DNA from: Chaetoderma sp. LZ-2023a
Lineage: Eukaryota > Mollusca > Caudofoveata > Chaetodermatida > Chaetodermatidae
NCBI GenBank assembly: GCA_034401795.1
Contig: JAVVLW010001350.1
Span: 1-64,000, forward strand
Length of the DNA: 64,000 nucleotides
Reading direction: 5' to 3'
The notes below the pieces were generated by a model. It saw nothing but the letters and a program-made list of their open reading frames with translations, had not been told where the DNA came from and did not search any database. The position numbers and the translations under genes are program-made. This document shows positions 30,231 through 42,905 of this stretch, piece after piece; the first letter of the stretch is position 1; each line of letters begins with the position of its first letter.

Positions 30231-30476
30231 TTGAGAGGATAAGTATACTCTTATACCAGACTATTTACCTAAGCAGTCTGATATTTCGACTGTAAGTAAA
30301 TATTATTATTAGTCACTTAATTAATGTAAACACTCACTATTTTGAGTGCTTGTTCTTTCTTGATCATCCCAGGAGCTCAGCCCAATCCACGGTCGTTCAC
30401 TGGTCATATGCACGGCTCTTGCTCAGTGCAGGAGGAAGTAATGTGCGATGTTTGTGAAATAGTGGTCGGATGTGGC

Positions 30477-31670
30477 TTAACTAATGTTCGACAAATTGGC
30501 AACGGCTACTGGATTAAGTGCGCTGGAGATGTCGCGAAGGTAGAAATCAGTAAATGACGACTCGGCATGCCATTGTGCTACAGACATCACCTCCTCTAAT
30601 GAGACACCCTTAAAAAGGGCCGATGATGCTGCTAATGCTCGGAGCTGATGGGCGTTCGCTCGATCAATCTGCTTTCCTGTAGCAATTTTGTGTGACATCT
30701 GAATAGCATCAACTATCCAACGAGAAATAGTATCTTTCGAGGCGCACAAATGAGGAGCTTTGAGACATAACCAGAGATATTTCAGGTCATCTCTCCACTC
30801 CTCAGTACGTTTTTTTATACATTTTCAGACATCTGACAGGACACCAAGCAGAAGAGTTTGGGTCATGTCTAACTAAACTTGGCAAATTGATCAGTTGACC
30901 TGGATATTTAAGTGACTGCTTCTTTGCCAGGAAATAAAGATGTGGAAGTAGTCTTAAACCTTCACCCGTGACGACAAAACGGTCTTGCTCAGCAGATAGT
31001 GCATGAATCTCGCTTCTCCTTCTCGCCGACGCTGCTGCAACCAAGAAAACTGATTTAATAGTTAACAGTTCAATATCTATAGATCTAATCGGTTCAAAGG
31101 GAGCATACCATAAAACCTGTAGAACAAGAGATAGATTCCATGCTGGGATAGGAATTGGCTGTCTAGGTCACAGATTGCTCATTCCTTTAATAATTTCATT
31201 CAAAGTGTCATTCTCCACTCCTTCAATGGCCAGACTGGGATCGACTGAAGCTAATGCAGACTTATATGCTGCTAGGGTTGAAGGTACAAGTTTTTCAACT
31301 TCGTATAAATGACAGATAAAATCTGCTATGTGTTGAACAGATGCAGATAAGGGATTAATATCTCTTCCCTGGCACCATTCTGCAAATTTGTTGATTCTAT
31401 AATTATATGTTTTGGTGGTTGACCCTCTTCTGGCTGAAGCGACAAACTTCACTGCTTGCTCAGAAAAGCCACCCTCAATTGCACGCTGCTTGACAACATC
31501 CATGCAGTCAATTTGAACATTTCCGGTCTGTCGTGAAGACACAGACCCTTGTTCTGAGTGATTAAATCCCTTCGGTCTGGAAGAGGGATTGGATTGCAGA
31601 CCAGAAGGTCCAGCAGATCCGTAAACCATAATCGGCCTGGCCAATGAGGGGCGATCAGTAGTACTTGGCA
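30477..31670 (-). pseudogene. Tyrosine recombinase of DIRS B1, broken
   Basis: It keeps the catalytic landmarks: SARRRSEIHALSAEQDRF, AHQLRALA (HxxR), AQWHAESSFTDFYLRD with the Tyr. The frame is broken by a frameshift at a T run near 30810 and a stop after KGMSNL near 31170 (an Arg CGA to TGA change would explain it). The upstream part (QIDCMDVVKQRAIEGGFSEQ) is open and overlaps RT. Confidence 0.88.
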
Positions 31671-32482
31671 TACTCCTTCTCTTATCTTTGCCAGAACTTT
31701 CAGGATGAGAATCATTGGAGGATACGCATACATTCCTTTCGAACTTATCGCCAGTGCGTCTACTGCCAAGGCTAGCGGGTCCGGGATCGGTGACACATAT
31801 GTGAACATCTTTGCGTTTTGTTTCATCGCAAATAGATCCACATTTGGTTTGCCCCAATGTTTGAATAGAACCTCCGCTACCGATTGGTTGAGCTGCCATT
31901 CCGTCGGATGACAAACCATCCTTTGACTGAGCGCATCTGCTAAGATGTTCAGTCTTCCTGGAATGTGTGCTGCCCGAAGAATAATATTCCTCTCTTGGCA
32001 CCACAGCAGAAGGTTCCAAATCATCATGCACAACTCTGGTGACCTCGTCCCGCCTTGGCGGTTCAAATAACACACCACTGTTGAGTTGTCTGTCCTTATT
32101 AGGACAATCTTGTCTTGAATTAAATTCTCGAACTTTCGAAGTGCTAATACCACCGCTAATAATTCGAGAACATTGATATGTTTCTGCGCATTGGTCCGAT
32201 CCCATTTCTCTGACACTGATCGATTGTCCAATACCGCTCCCCAACCCATCGTCGATGCATCTGTAAAGATGGACATCTGTGGTTGAGGAGGTTCTAGAGG
32301 AACACCTCGCAGGAGATTCTGTTCTGATAACCACCATTGAAGATGGAATATCAATGGTTGTTTTACTAGAATTGTCAGAGATAACGGATCCGTTTTCTGA
32401 GACCAGAACGACATTAGATACATTTGAATTGGCCTGCGCCTGAGCGCCACATAAGGAACCACTTTCTCCAGAGACACTAGTA
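31449..32482 (-). pseudogene. RNase H and DIRS domain of B1 (3' half of RT gene)
   Basis: Open for 347 codons: FTDASTMGWGAVLDNRS, RTDNSTVVCYLNRQGG, HIPGRLNILADALSQR, HWGKPNVDLFAMKQNAK, IAPHWPGRLWFTDLLDLL. It continues, across the hAT-like insertion, the RT at 34386-34764. The insertion at 32482/34380 split the gene after the RT thumb. Confidence 0.88.
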
Positions 32483-32816
32483 CAGGGTTCATACACCTTC
32501 AGCAGAATTAAATTCCATACCTTTTCCAGACTTTTCCAGACTCAATTTCAAATTTTCCAGACCTCATTTTGGGACTTCAATCAGACAAAAAACAAACACA
32601 GTTAGTAAGTTCATCATACATAAACTTTATTAAACTTTATAAAACAAGAATATCAAAACACAGCATGCACACTTTTGCCTGTGGAACTGAAGCAACCGCA
32701 GTAGTGGAAGACCCGAGGACAATAACAAACTGCATATATAAATAATTGTCACAAGAATGTTAAAGCACAGCGCGCGCACACACAGATATGAATTTCATTA
32801 CAGCAGCACATTTTTT

Positions 32817-32905
32817 GTTGAATAGTTTGAAAATAATTTGACTGGAAACTGTTGCTGCTTTAAGCAGCAATAGTTTCCAGTCAAATTATTTTCAAAATAT
32901 TCAAC
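32817..32905. repeat. Foldback mini-element, GTTGAATATTTTGAAA type (copy 4)
   Basis: GTTGAATAGTTTGAAAATAA.. GACTGGAAACTGTTGCTGCT faces AGCAGCAATAGTTTCCAGTC.. TTTTCAAAATATTCAAC. The hairpin is nearly perfect. Confidence 0.82.
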
Positions 32906-33183
32906 AGCTATCCTATCAAAACACACTATTAAAAGATCATAGGAGTTATCTTAATCTAATATAGCCAGAAATATCAACATACACACAAACACACACAGTG
33001 TGTCACACATACACAGGGTTTCTCATTATAAAGGGACCTTTTGAGGGTATATAGCCCCAAAATCTAGATTGGGAACAGTATATTGTCTATGAGTGGCTCT
33101 GGGAACCGTATATTGTCTAGGAGTGGCTCAGTGTTTTTCAGGATGCAAACCAGATATGAATTTCATTACAGCAGCACATTTTT

Positions 33184-33263
33184 TGTTGAATATTTTGAAA
33201 ATAATTTGACTGGAAACTGTTGCAGCAATAGTTTCCAATCAAACTATTTTCAAAATATTCAAC
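33184..33263. repeat. Foldback mini-element, GTTGAATATTTTGAAA type (copy 5)
   Basis: Same as copy 4 but with 9 fewer bases at the tip of the loop. Both copies share 35 bp of left flank (GATATGAATTTCATTACAGC..), so one arose by duplication inside the hAT-like element. Confidence 0.82.
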
Positions 33264-34385
33264 AGCTATCATGCAAAGTTGAGCTTGAGACACCCACATT
33301 TATTTGTTGAGGGAGACCCCCACCCCACCCCTTTAGATGACAAGTTAAACCCTGCACATATGCACAATATACTAATTTAATTTTAATTTACCATAGCTGA
33401 TCATATCGCCATAGCAACAGGAGGAATCCTCATTATCTTGACAATGTGGCCTCGCGATACGAAAGAGCTGTCGGACAGTCAATAATATTTTACCGTGACT
33501 CAGCGCAAAGTTGGGGTCATCTAACATTGGGCGATATAAAATTTCCACGCTTCTAAATGATCGCCATAGCAACAGGAATTCATTATTTTCACTCGATGAC
33601 AAGCCAACACAAGAGGCCTCATGATACAAGGACAAAGTTGGGATCATCTAACGTTGGGCGATACAAAAGTGATACGCTTCTAAATGATTCTGGTACTATC
33701 AATGTGAAAATGTAAAATATTCTTACCTTGAACCAAAGAAATCCGTAACTTTCGGTGCTGGCTTTAGACGAACTTCTGTCAGTGTCTCATGTTTTTTCCC
33801 TGGCATGTGGCTAACAAGAGCCGCTTCGCCCATATTCCCGATGTCAAACGACTTATTACAAACACTACATTTGGCAATGCGAGTTTGATGTGTTGTCCGG
33901 TAAAATCAAATCCTTATATTTATCATTAGTTTCCCAAACACTAGCATATTTGCACTTTCCCATCTTTACTGTATCACAAAAAAATGGCAATCTCGGAAAT
34001 TATTTCATTGTTTCTGCTTCTAACGCTCTGTACTATTTGACCGACGACTGCCGATTCACTCATTTTTATTGCGTTGTACTTGAACATGTTCAGAACCTGT
34101 ATTGCTCAACAACCGCGCGATGTTCCCGGTAATAGGCGGCTTTCTATTGCAAGACGAGACCGGGACCCAACTGAATTAGATTCTGGCAAGATTGGCGGAA
34201 AGGCGAGATTTCGTTCGTAAAGAAAAAGATTGCGGTCGGAAAAATTAGGATTGCCGATATTTTAATTTTCCATACGAGTTGGCCCAAAATTGGAATTTCC
34301 ATACTTTTTCCAGGCCTGGAAAAGGCTTTCCTAATTTTCCATACTTTTTCCAGACTTCCATACATGCGTACGAACCCTGCTAGTA

Positions 34386-34764
34386 AACCCAGTATTCTGA
34401 GAAACTGGCGCGCCGTCAGATAGGCTCCTAGAGAAACCGACTCCAAAACTGCAATCAGGCTCTTGACTCTGCTCTCCACTGGAAAAGCTACGCCGTCCCT
34501 GAGATTGAAAAGAATTCCCAGATATACAAACTCCTGGGATGGAGTCAATTCTGATTTCTCTAGATTCACGATCCATCCTAGCTCCTTTAGTAAGGCTAGG
34601 ACTACCTGAAGATTGTTGCGCAGATCGACTGGATTCCATGCCTTCAGCAGCCAGTCGTCTATGTAAGTGTGAACAGCTATGTTTCTCCTGCGAAGATAAG
34701 AAGTCATGGCGATGACCACTTTGGTGAAGACCCTTGGAGCTGTGGTCAAGCCGAATGGAAGCAC
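34386..34764 (-). pseudogene. Reverse transcriptase of DIRS B1 (5' half, N-terminus deleted)
   Basis: The frame begins MLPFGLTTAPRVFTKVVIAM, then HTYIDDWLLKAWNP, LGWIVNLEKSELTPSQEFVY. The fingers domain (GWRPILN, LKDAYFHIPI) is absent: immediately upstream the sequence switches to the middle of ORF1 (HADTGALC), so a deletion of roughly 1.5 kb joined them near 34765. The 3' side is interrupted by the hAT-like element. Confidence 0.85.
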
Positions 34765-35990
34765 AGCGCTCCCGTGTCAGCATGAGAGCCTGGCCGCGTG
34801 TCTTCCCCCAGAGCGGCGCGGTCATCCATGCTCGGTCTGGGAGCTAGACCGTACCAAGTGAGCTGACTGGCAGTAACCCGGCAACATCTCGCAACCTCGC
34901 GGGGGGGGGCCTTCGCGAGGCAACCTTTCGGCCTTATCGCTCTGGTTTGACAGCGAGGAGCCATACCCACGCGTCAGACCAGTTTTCGTCCGTGGCCACC
35001 TGCGAATTGCCAACAAGCAGCGGGCCCTCGTCATCTTCAACGGCATTCGCAGGTTGGGCTGTGGAGGAGGCTACAGACCTACCTGACTGCCTGGGGAATG
35101 CATACGGGCCCGTCAGGGCCAGCATGGCATTCTCCATGGGCAGGCCACGCACCGGAGCCGCATTCGTGTGAGGGGCATAAGACACACTAGCTTGCTCCGG
35201 GTTGTCTGTATAAATTCCACGGCTAAGCGTGGTATCTTATACTGGCAGCTGTCCACTCCCAAGCGGTCCACAGGTTGAATCATGAAACCCGCTCCTGAGG
35301 GAGTGGTGCGAGTGGCCCCACTCCCCATGAAGGGAGTGTAAACACTCTCATCCATGGCTTCATGTTCGTCCTGTGGGCCGAGCAGGTAGTCTTCGTCATC
35401 TTCCGGGTCAGGAAAGTTAGACTCCGGGTTAGCAAAGAAAGCTAACCCAGACTGACCAGGAAAATGATGATGATGAAGATACTCTGCGAGTGATCGCAGT
35501 CGGGCCCGCTGGTTTGGTCCTGCCTGACGCTACTCATGCCGCTGGATCACCAGGCCATGTGAACATCAAGCCTGGGTCCGAGTCGGCTGCCCCTGGACCA
35601 TTGAAAACTTTGTTGTCCGAACTAGGAAAGCATGATCCAGGGATGGGGGCTATTTGCTCTGAGCTCGATGCACAGGAGGCTGAAACACCTGTGCCCGAAA
35701 GCATGCCAGGCATCAGGTCCTTCAACGTCGTACGCATCTCACTCACTAACACTATTTTGATGGCCTCCAGCTCACCCTTCTCGGAGGCCTTCCTCTTACC
35801 TTCCCTTTCCTCAGTCTCTTGCCGTCATCCATCATCATCTTCACCTGCAATGAGAAGAATTCAGAGGTCAGATCCCTCCACTCTACAAATACCACATTTG
35901 TTATTAGACCTACAGCCATTACAAGATGGGCAGAGGTGGGGGAAGAATCTAGCCTTAAGATGTCTGTCGCATGACGAACATGATGACTTC
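34765..35990 (-). pseudogene. ORF1 (Gag-like) of DIRS B1, broken and truncated
   Basis: Pieces in several frames match ORF1 of copy 0: a Cys/His N-terminus just below 35990 (KSSCSSCD after TTTCAG), LVSEMRTTLKDLMPGMLSGT, then GPYAFPRQSG, and DEGPLLVGNSQVATDENWSD. The C-terminal third is missing through the deletion that also removed the RT N-terminus. Confidence 0.78.
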
Positions 35991-36967
35991 TGAAAGGGAG
36001 ACATATGAAGAGAATGAGCATTTTTGTTTGTTAGTTTTGTTAAAAAACTTTAAAAAAACAACTAGAGAGATAGAAGATAACCACTTTTACTGAAAACCCT
36101 GAAGGGACAGATGTCTTCAAAATAATAAGGAATAAACACAGCCAGGGATAAAATGAGAATGTTAGAAAATTTGTGAGACGCTGATTATGACACCCATTTA
36201 TCTCTACACATTCATAACATAAGATGATAATGACATTAAGAACGCTCTAATAAACAAGAGATTATACGTCAATATAACGGGTCTACTGGCTGATTATGAC
36301 ATCAAACCTCAATACAAAAGCCCCTTCAAGGGGAGAAGATATCGGATTATGAATGCAAGAAATACTTAGGACTACATACATTCATATGATCATGTCGATA
36401 GTCCCTTACAGGACTGGCGGTATGATCAGCGAACGAAAAGAAGAAAACATACATTCATCACTCAAGAATAATACAATACTATAATTATATATCTGAGAAC
36501 CCATGCACAAACACAAGAGAGAATACAGTGCAATAAGGATGGCAGCAAAAATTGTTAACAATTTTCAAATAATTAATTATGGCACAACTAATAAACTCCC
36601 TTATCCTGGACAAAGTTAAACCATCCTCTTGAGCAGAAAATCAGGTCCACACCATCCGCCGAATCTGTAGAGTCTGATGAGGGGATGGGACAAAAGGAGG
36701 GAGATCTTTTTCGTTTTAGATCTCCGACCCGTAGGCATACTCATTTAAGGGAGATATGATCGACTCTCTGTGAAGAACAGGAGCTCTACCATCATAAGAT
36801 GAGTGTGTGAACACAAAGACACAAGGGATTAGTAGAATTTAGATGCTGGAATAATTTAACAAGGATTCCCAAAGCCTAAACTCGCGTTAGCGCTGGGTAG
36901 CCGCGTTACGAAAACTGGTAACGTACCATTGTTACAGGTCTTAAATAAATATATGGAACAATATCAC
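35991..36967. other. Leader and putative ORF1 intron of DIRS B1
   Basis: No gene. It is homologous to 3401-4322 of copy 0, apart from the 61-bp extra piece at 36386-36446. The conserved acceptor is mutated here (GTTCACAC instead of GTTCACAG). Confidence 0.6.
36386..36446. repeat. 61-bp insertion flanked by ACATACATTCAT
   Basis: The insert is absent from copy 0 and lies between two copies of ACATACATTCAT (36374-36385, 36447-36458). Its inverse occurs at 25378-25438 with one visible mismatch (CCGCCAGTCCTGTAAG.. TATCGACATGATCAT). Confidence 0.8.
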
Positions 36968-37015
36968 CTTATTAGATGATGAGGCAGACTCCTCGGGCGC
37001 ATTAACATCAGCCAT
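36968..37015 (-). CDS. Putative spliced first exon of ORF1, DIRS B1
   Basis: ATG opens 16 codons, MADVNAPEESASSSNK, ending AAG before GTGATATT. It is the equivalent of the 17-codon exons in family A; in-phase joining to the KSSCSSC acceptor fits. The downstream ORF1 is dead, so this copy cannot make the protein. Confidence 0.55.
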
Positions 37016-37090
37016 AATGATAGATGGATGGAGATTGAATTGAAAATTCACAAAACAAGAGCTTGTAATTGTTTTCCAAGCAGCTTTGAA

Positions 37091-37239
37091 GCCAAAATAT
37101 TAAAAAACGGAAGTACCAGTAGGCGCATGCGCAGAGGTGGGGTCTGACATGTGCATGACTGTGTACATTCCTCCTGCCCAGTAGGGGCACCTAACTTTTT
37201 ATAATTCTGAATATTATTAGAGCCGATATACTAGTATAT
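37091..37239 (-). repeat. Right ITR of DIRS B1, outer part displaced to 44082-44122
   Basis: It matches 4443-4600 of copy 0 and holds GCGCATGCGC at 37123-37132. It breaks off at CTAGTATAT (37239) where copy 3 starts; the continuation CAAGAGTGTTAGGGAG begins at 44082. Confidence 0.87.
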
Positions 37240-37493
37240 ACGAGAGAGTTGAAACTTACCTCCCTAATACTCTTTGATATTGCTAAATATCGGCTTTCAC
37301 TCAATAAAACACTAATAAAAAGTTAGGTGCCCATACTGGGCAGGTAGTCAGATGACAGTCTGACGGATGCTAGCCCCACCACCGCGCATGTACAGACTAG
37401 TACAGTTTCCTCTGACTAATTTATAGGCTGACACTATGCAACTTTACAAGAGCCTTAAGACCGAGCCTCTGTGGGGCGGAGAGGCTGGGTCTG

Positions 37494-37597
37494 TATTAGG
37501 GAGGTAAGTATCAACTCTCGCGTGAAAAAAGAAATCTGTGATTTCGTTTATTTCACTTCAAGAGTATACTTACCTCCCTAATACTCTTTGATATTGC
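37494..37597 (-). repeat. Internal complementary region of DIRS copy 3
   Basis: GGTAAGTATCAACTCTCGCG.. and TTTCACTTCAAGAGTATACT, the complements of the two element ends. It still contains the 28 bp missing from the left terminus, showing that the terminus was lost after or during insertion. Confidence 0.85.
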
Positions 37598-38104
37598 CAG
37601 AATTCGTCAGGGAATTCGGCGGGAGGGAGGCGAGGTCAAAAGACCAGCTCTTCCCTATGCGCTTTTCTGCGTTTAAGGCACTGAAATTGTGTGGAAACAC
37701 AATCAGGAATAGAGTGCTGAGAGATGACCATATGTCATATGCGCTCCCCCACCCCTCTTCTTGGGAGGAAGACTGAATGACCTCACTGTTCTATACCCTC
37801 TCTATGTACAAGTCCCATGTACTATAGGACATTAAACGAAAAGGCTTCATTTTCATATACTCTCAATAATGAACCACAAAAAACATGTACCATCACCATA
37901 TTAATAACGAACGGTCAGGTGACATCACAATTAACCATGGACAACACATACACAAGACTGACCTTGTGAAAGATGGTTGCTGTCATCATCTCCCCATTGG
38001 TGGAGACTAATGCAGACCAAAAAAATGGATGTTTCCATTGATTAAATGTGAAATATATAAAAAATGAGGATACCTCATCAAAATATGTACACTTAGATTA
38101 GCTT

Positions 38105-39253
38105 TCAAAATCGATAAGGCGAGAGGATTCGAGGTGTCATGGAGATAATGGTCGGTAAAACTTGAGCTACTGACATAATGTCATCCACAGGTACCCCATT
38201 AAATAGGGCAGTGGAAGCCACTACGCCCCGAACACTGTGAGCCTTGGCCATGCCAACTTGCTTACCTGTGGCAGATTCATGGCAAAATTGAATACACTCT
38301 ACAATCCACCTGGAAATGGTGTCCTTTGACACCCTGCCATGGGGTTCAATTATGACAACCATAACGCTATTGGGTCCGTCCGCCATTCCTGAGTATGTTG
38401 TTTGTACTGGTTTAATGCTCGGACTGGACACCATGCTTTTGAATTAGGATCATATCTAGTCCAAGCTGGTAAAAATATAGGTTGACCTGGATATTTCAGA
38501 CTGGTTTTTAGCCATGAAATTTATCCTAGGTAGAAGCCTAAGGCCTTCCCCTGTAACCACAAAATGGTCTGCCTTGGCTGATAAGGCATGAATCTCACTT
38601 CTACGCCTAGCCGAGGCCGCAGAAATTAAAAATACAGTTTTAAGTGTCAACCTTTTCATAGAAATGGAACTTAGTGGTTCAAATGGCCTATCAGCTAGTA
38701 CCTGAAGCACTAGTGATAAACTCCAAGACGGAATCACTGGAGGATTCCTTGGTCTTAGATTGCCCATGCCTTTGATTAAAGTATGTAATGTACTTACTTC
38801 ATCACTTCCCCTATTAGCCAAGCAATGGATAACTGTCATTAAAGCTGACTTATAGCCAGCAATAGAATTAGGCTTCAGGCTATAGGCATCACACAGGTGA
38901 CAGAGGAAATTGGCTACTACCTGAATAGATGAATCCATTGGATTAATACATCTTTTTGAGCACCATTCTGCAAATCTGTTGATTTTATAATTATATGCTT
39001 TGGAGGTTGACCCCCTTCTGGCTTTTGCCATGAACATGGCTGCTTGCCCAGAAAAGCCCTCCTTAATTCTAGATTCCTTGACAACATCCACGCAGTCAAT
39101 TGGAACATTGACGGATTGCTGTGAAGGGTCTTGCCCTGGAAGATAATATTGTCCATCAGAGGCACAGGAACCGGATTGCAGACCAGAAGGTCCAGCAGAT
39201 CCGTATACCATGATCGGCATGGCCAATTTTGGGCGATCAGAAGCACTTGGCAT
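38105..39253 (-). pseudogene. Tyrosine recombinase of DIRS copy 3, broken
   Basis: KARRGSTSKAYNYKINRFAE, SARRRSEIHALSA and the HxxR box AHSVRGVV are legible, but the frame breaks near 38440 and the segment carrying AQWHCESSFTDH is partly deleted (SVAQVLPTIIS), removing the usual spacing to Tyr. Inactive. Confidence 0.87.
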
Positions 39254-40870
39254 TCCTCCTATCTGATTTTATGAAGAATTTTTGGAATCAGGATTGCTGG
39301 AGGGAATGCGTAGGCATACATTCCCACCCAGCTGATAGCTAACGCATCTGGAATCGGAGAGACACATGTCGTCATCTTCGCATTCTTCTTCGTTGCGAAT
39401 AAATCTATGTTGGGTTTGCCCCAGTGGTTGAACAGACAATCCGTCACACATTGATTTAGTTGCCATTCCGTAGGTAAAACACTCATCCTTCGGCTCAATG
39501 AGTCTGCTAGCAGATTTAACCTTCCCAGAATAGGAATTGCTTTCAAGGAAATCCTGTGATTCAGGCACCAGCAAAGCAGTTTCCATGTCATCATACAAAG
39601 ACTGGGCGACTTCGTTCCGCCCTGGCGGTTTATGTAAGTCACTACTGTTGAGTTGTCTGATCGTATTAGAACAACCTTGCCCTGAACCTTCATTAAGAAA
39701 TGTTCCAGGCCCAGGACTACTGCTCGTAATTCCAGTAGATTTTTATGTTCTTCTGACTGTTCCAGATTCCAAAGCCCTGATATCGCCGATTGTTCCAGGC
39801 AAGCTCCCCACCCGTCCATCGATGTATCTGTATACATCATTAACTGAGGGTGAGGGGGGTTAGTATCACCCCCGCCATTGCAGGTGGTGAATTAGAGGCT
39901 CCAGCACTGAACCTGTACTCTGGGTCCATTGCATCATGAGAAATAACTGGATAGGCTGCCTGCATAAGGCTGCCTGAGGAATGACTGGTTCCAGAGAAAC
40001 CATCGACCCCAGCATTCTCAGGTAAACCTGTGCCAGGACATGATGACTGTTGCACACTGACTGTATTACTGAGATGAGTACTTGTACCCTCTCCTGAGTA
40101 GGATAAACATATCCTATCTCCAGATCGAATAACATTCCCAGGTAAACAAACTTCTGGGATAGAGTCAGCTCTGATTTCTGAAAGTTGATTATCCAGCCCA
40201 AGTTTGTGAGAGTCTTCAAAACTATCTCCAGATTCGCTGATAAACTTTCCTGATTGTGGGCTTTTAACAGCTAGTCGTCTATGTACGTGTGGACTGCTAT
40301 GCTTCTCCTGCGGAGGTATGCTGTAATCTCAGGAAGCGACGGAAACTCCTCGCTATTGGAATGTGGAAATAAGCATCCTTCAAATCTATTGAAGCTGTCC
40401 ACATCCCCATCTCCAACCCTGCCAACACCGATTTCATTCTCCATTTTGAAACTGTGTGTGTCTATGAACTTGTTCAATGGCTTGAGGTTGAGAATTGGTC
40501 TCCACCCTCCAGTGCTTTTCGTCACTAGGAACACGGTTGAATAGAAGCCCGGGCAATTTTGTGCCGGTTGAATTGCTCCTTTGAATATGAGGGAATTTAT
40601 TTCCTCCTCTATACACAACTGCTGATCTGGATCTCTTGGAATTTATGTCCAGACTGGCACCAGAGACAGTCGTGATGGCGGGCCTGTTATTCAGTCGGGA
40701 TGATACCCGACTGAAAGCCATCGCAAGACTAAACGGTCCCGAGTCAACCGTTCCCACTCTTGCATGTGGTTGGCCAATCGGCCTCCCACTGGTCCACCTA
40801 GGGAGAGAGGTGGACATAAGGAGAGCAAGAGTGGCACTGTCTCTTGGTGCAGATGCACTGGAGTAGCTCT
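38917..40870 (-). pseudogene. RT-RNase H of DIRS copy 3, broken
   Basis: RT pieces 40271-40618 (GWRPILNLKPLNKFIDTH, HTYIDD) and 39866-40219 are out of frame and miss the LPFGISTAPRVF segment. RNase H 39259-39840 (YTDTSMDGWGACLEQS, RSDNSTVVTYINRQGG) is open. The DIRS domain continues at 38917-39246. Confidence 0.87.
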
Positions 40871-42905
40871 TACTGTGGTAATCGCCCCATCAGGTACGAT
40901 TACCATGACCAGATCCTTGCTCACCACGGCCCGCACCATGCACACCTCGGTGCGTGAGCGGCTGCCTGCGCCGGAGGAGCCTGCGCCCCCTCGCTGCTGG
41001 CCGAAGCGTGCACGGCGCTGCGCTGGTGGCTGGCCTCTGACCTGGCCACCGCCATCTCGAGCCTGCAAGGGATGATATGCAGGGGGAGCAGCGCGAACAC
41101 GCTCTCTGCAGAGCACTTCAAATTGCTCACGCAATGCCCTCTGGTTATTGACCAGGGTAACCGTCTCCTGGAGGTGCCTACATCCCTCACCCCCAAAGAG
41201 ACCAGGACCTGTCATAGGCGTACGCAGCAGCCTATTATACAAATCCTGGGATGGGCACAAGTTATCGCCCGGACACTCCTGGTTACAGACCAGGTTAAAC
41301 AGTCAAGCCAAGTTAATTCCATCTTGGATGGCTCTCTGGACAGTCACCGAACTAGGCTGGCACAATGCGGATGCCGCTACTACCCCTTGTAACAGCTGTG
41401 AGACGTGCGAAAGTGCTGAGATAGACGCCCTAGAACTCTCTTCCGCATCGCGCAATGTGGTGTTAGCCAAACGCAAAGCATTCAAGCACAGTGCTCCCGT
41501 GTCATACCGGCAACATGGCCGCGTATCTTCACCTAGCGCAGAGCGATCATCCGCGCTTGGCTTCGGCACTACACCGTATAACTGATATTGATCAGCTACA
41601 ATACGGCATCACCTTGCCACCGCGCGAGGGGCCTTCGCTAGACATCCATGTGCCCGAATGCACGTCTCTGCCACAGTGAACATATCAACAATATGATCAG
41701 CTATTGGCAGAGATGGCCTAGCGGTAACAGTCGGTTTACCTGCCAGCCGGGCGCTGGTCCCGTTGACTGGCCGACTGATCCACAGCAAGACCTGGCCTGA
41801 CGTTTATTAGCCACTGACAAGCGTCAGACCAGTCTTCCTCTGTTGCCACCTGCGAATGCTCTACAAGACAAGGGCCTTGGTCATCCTCCTGAGCAATTGC
41901 AGGTGAGTGTATGGCTGGAGGAAACGATATGCCTGACAAGCCAGAGAAAGCATGCAGGCCTGAATGAGCAGGCATGCCAAACTGACTGGCTTAACCAGGA
42001 GCAGGCGCCGTGGTATTGCGTGGGAAAAATTCGCCACACCACGGCCCTGGCCAGCACCTGCTACACCATCGGCAAGCCGAGGTATGCGGAAAAACTGGCC
42101 ATCAGATCCAGCCCGGGCTACCTTCTGTGCCGTGAACGCTACTCCTGCGTGAGTAGTCCCATGGACAATGTCGCCCGTATTCCCCGCGAGGGGTGCACGT
42201 ACGTCAATGTCCATGGACACGGCGCCAGAAGGAGAACCCAGCATATAATCCTTTTCTTCCTGGCCAGAAAGATTAGACTCCAGGTCAGCAAAGACTGCTA
42301 ACCCGGACTGGCCAGGAAAGGTACCATAGGTGGAGCTGGTACCTGCAGGGTGTGGATAATCCTGGCCTGATAAGCAGGCACCAGGCTCCAGCGACACCTG
42401 TCCACGAACAACCAGCGCGGCAAGCCTGCTGCCAGTGTCCTCATAGTGGAATTCACCCTCTATTAGGGCCACCTCTGAATCATGGACGAAAACTGGTAGG
42501 TCCCTAGGTAGCACCGATTCAGAGGCGGGGATTATCTGCTCCGGAGCAGATGAAGAGGACAATGAAAGATTTGAACCAGAAAGCATGCCACAAAGCAACT
42601 CTGGGACCAAATCCTTAACTGCCCTCTTCATCTCTCCCATCATCTCAATACGGAAGGCTTCCATATCCATAGAGGATGAGGCCTTCCTCTTACCCTACTT
42701 ACCAGAACCCTCCTTCTTAACTTTTCTCTCCTCCTCCAGAGCCTTCTCTTTGGTCTGCAAAGATAGAAATTCAGACATTAGCTCCCCCACCCACTTTTTA
42801 CAGATCTCACATTTAAGCATGGCCCACATGGCTGCATAGGGAGCATACGTGAGGGGCGAATCTATCCTTGATAAATCTTCCACATAATGACAACCAGGCC
42901 TCTGA
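40871..42905 (-). pseudogene. ORF1 (Gag-like) of DIRS copy 3, broken
   Basis: Segments match copy 2 in order: RPGCHYVE (Cys/His part damaged), DMEAFRIEMMGEMKRAVKDL, SNLSGQEEKDYMLGSPSG, GPGLFGGEGCRHLQETVTLV, in several frames. As in copies 1 and 2, ORF1 ends TGA TGG (near 40891) and the frame beyond is open into MSTSLPRWTSGRP. Confidence 0.83.

Larger units (their letters stand above)
32483..34379. mobile_element. Non-autonomous DNA transposon, hAT-like ends, 1897 bp
   Basis: The left end CAGGGTTCATAC and right end GTACGAACCCTG are inverted repeats, each continuing into TTCCATAC..TTTTCCAGACTT. CTAGTA flanks both sides (32477-32482 and 34380-34385), a 6-bp target duplication. RT sequence resumes exactly afterwards. 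No transposase is present; inside are two foldback mini-elements with a duplicated flank. CAGGG ends suggest hAT; a 6-bp rather than 8-bp duplication is unusual for it. Confidence 0.8.
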
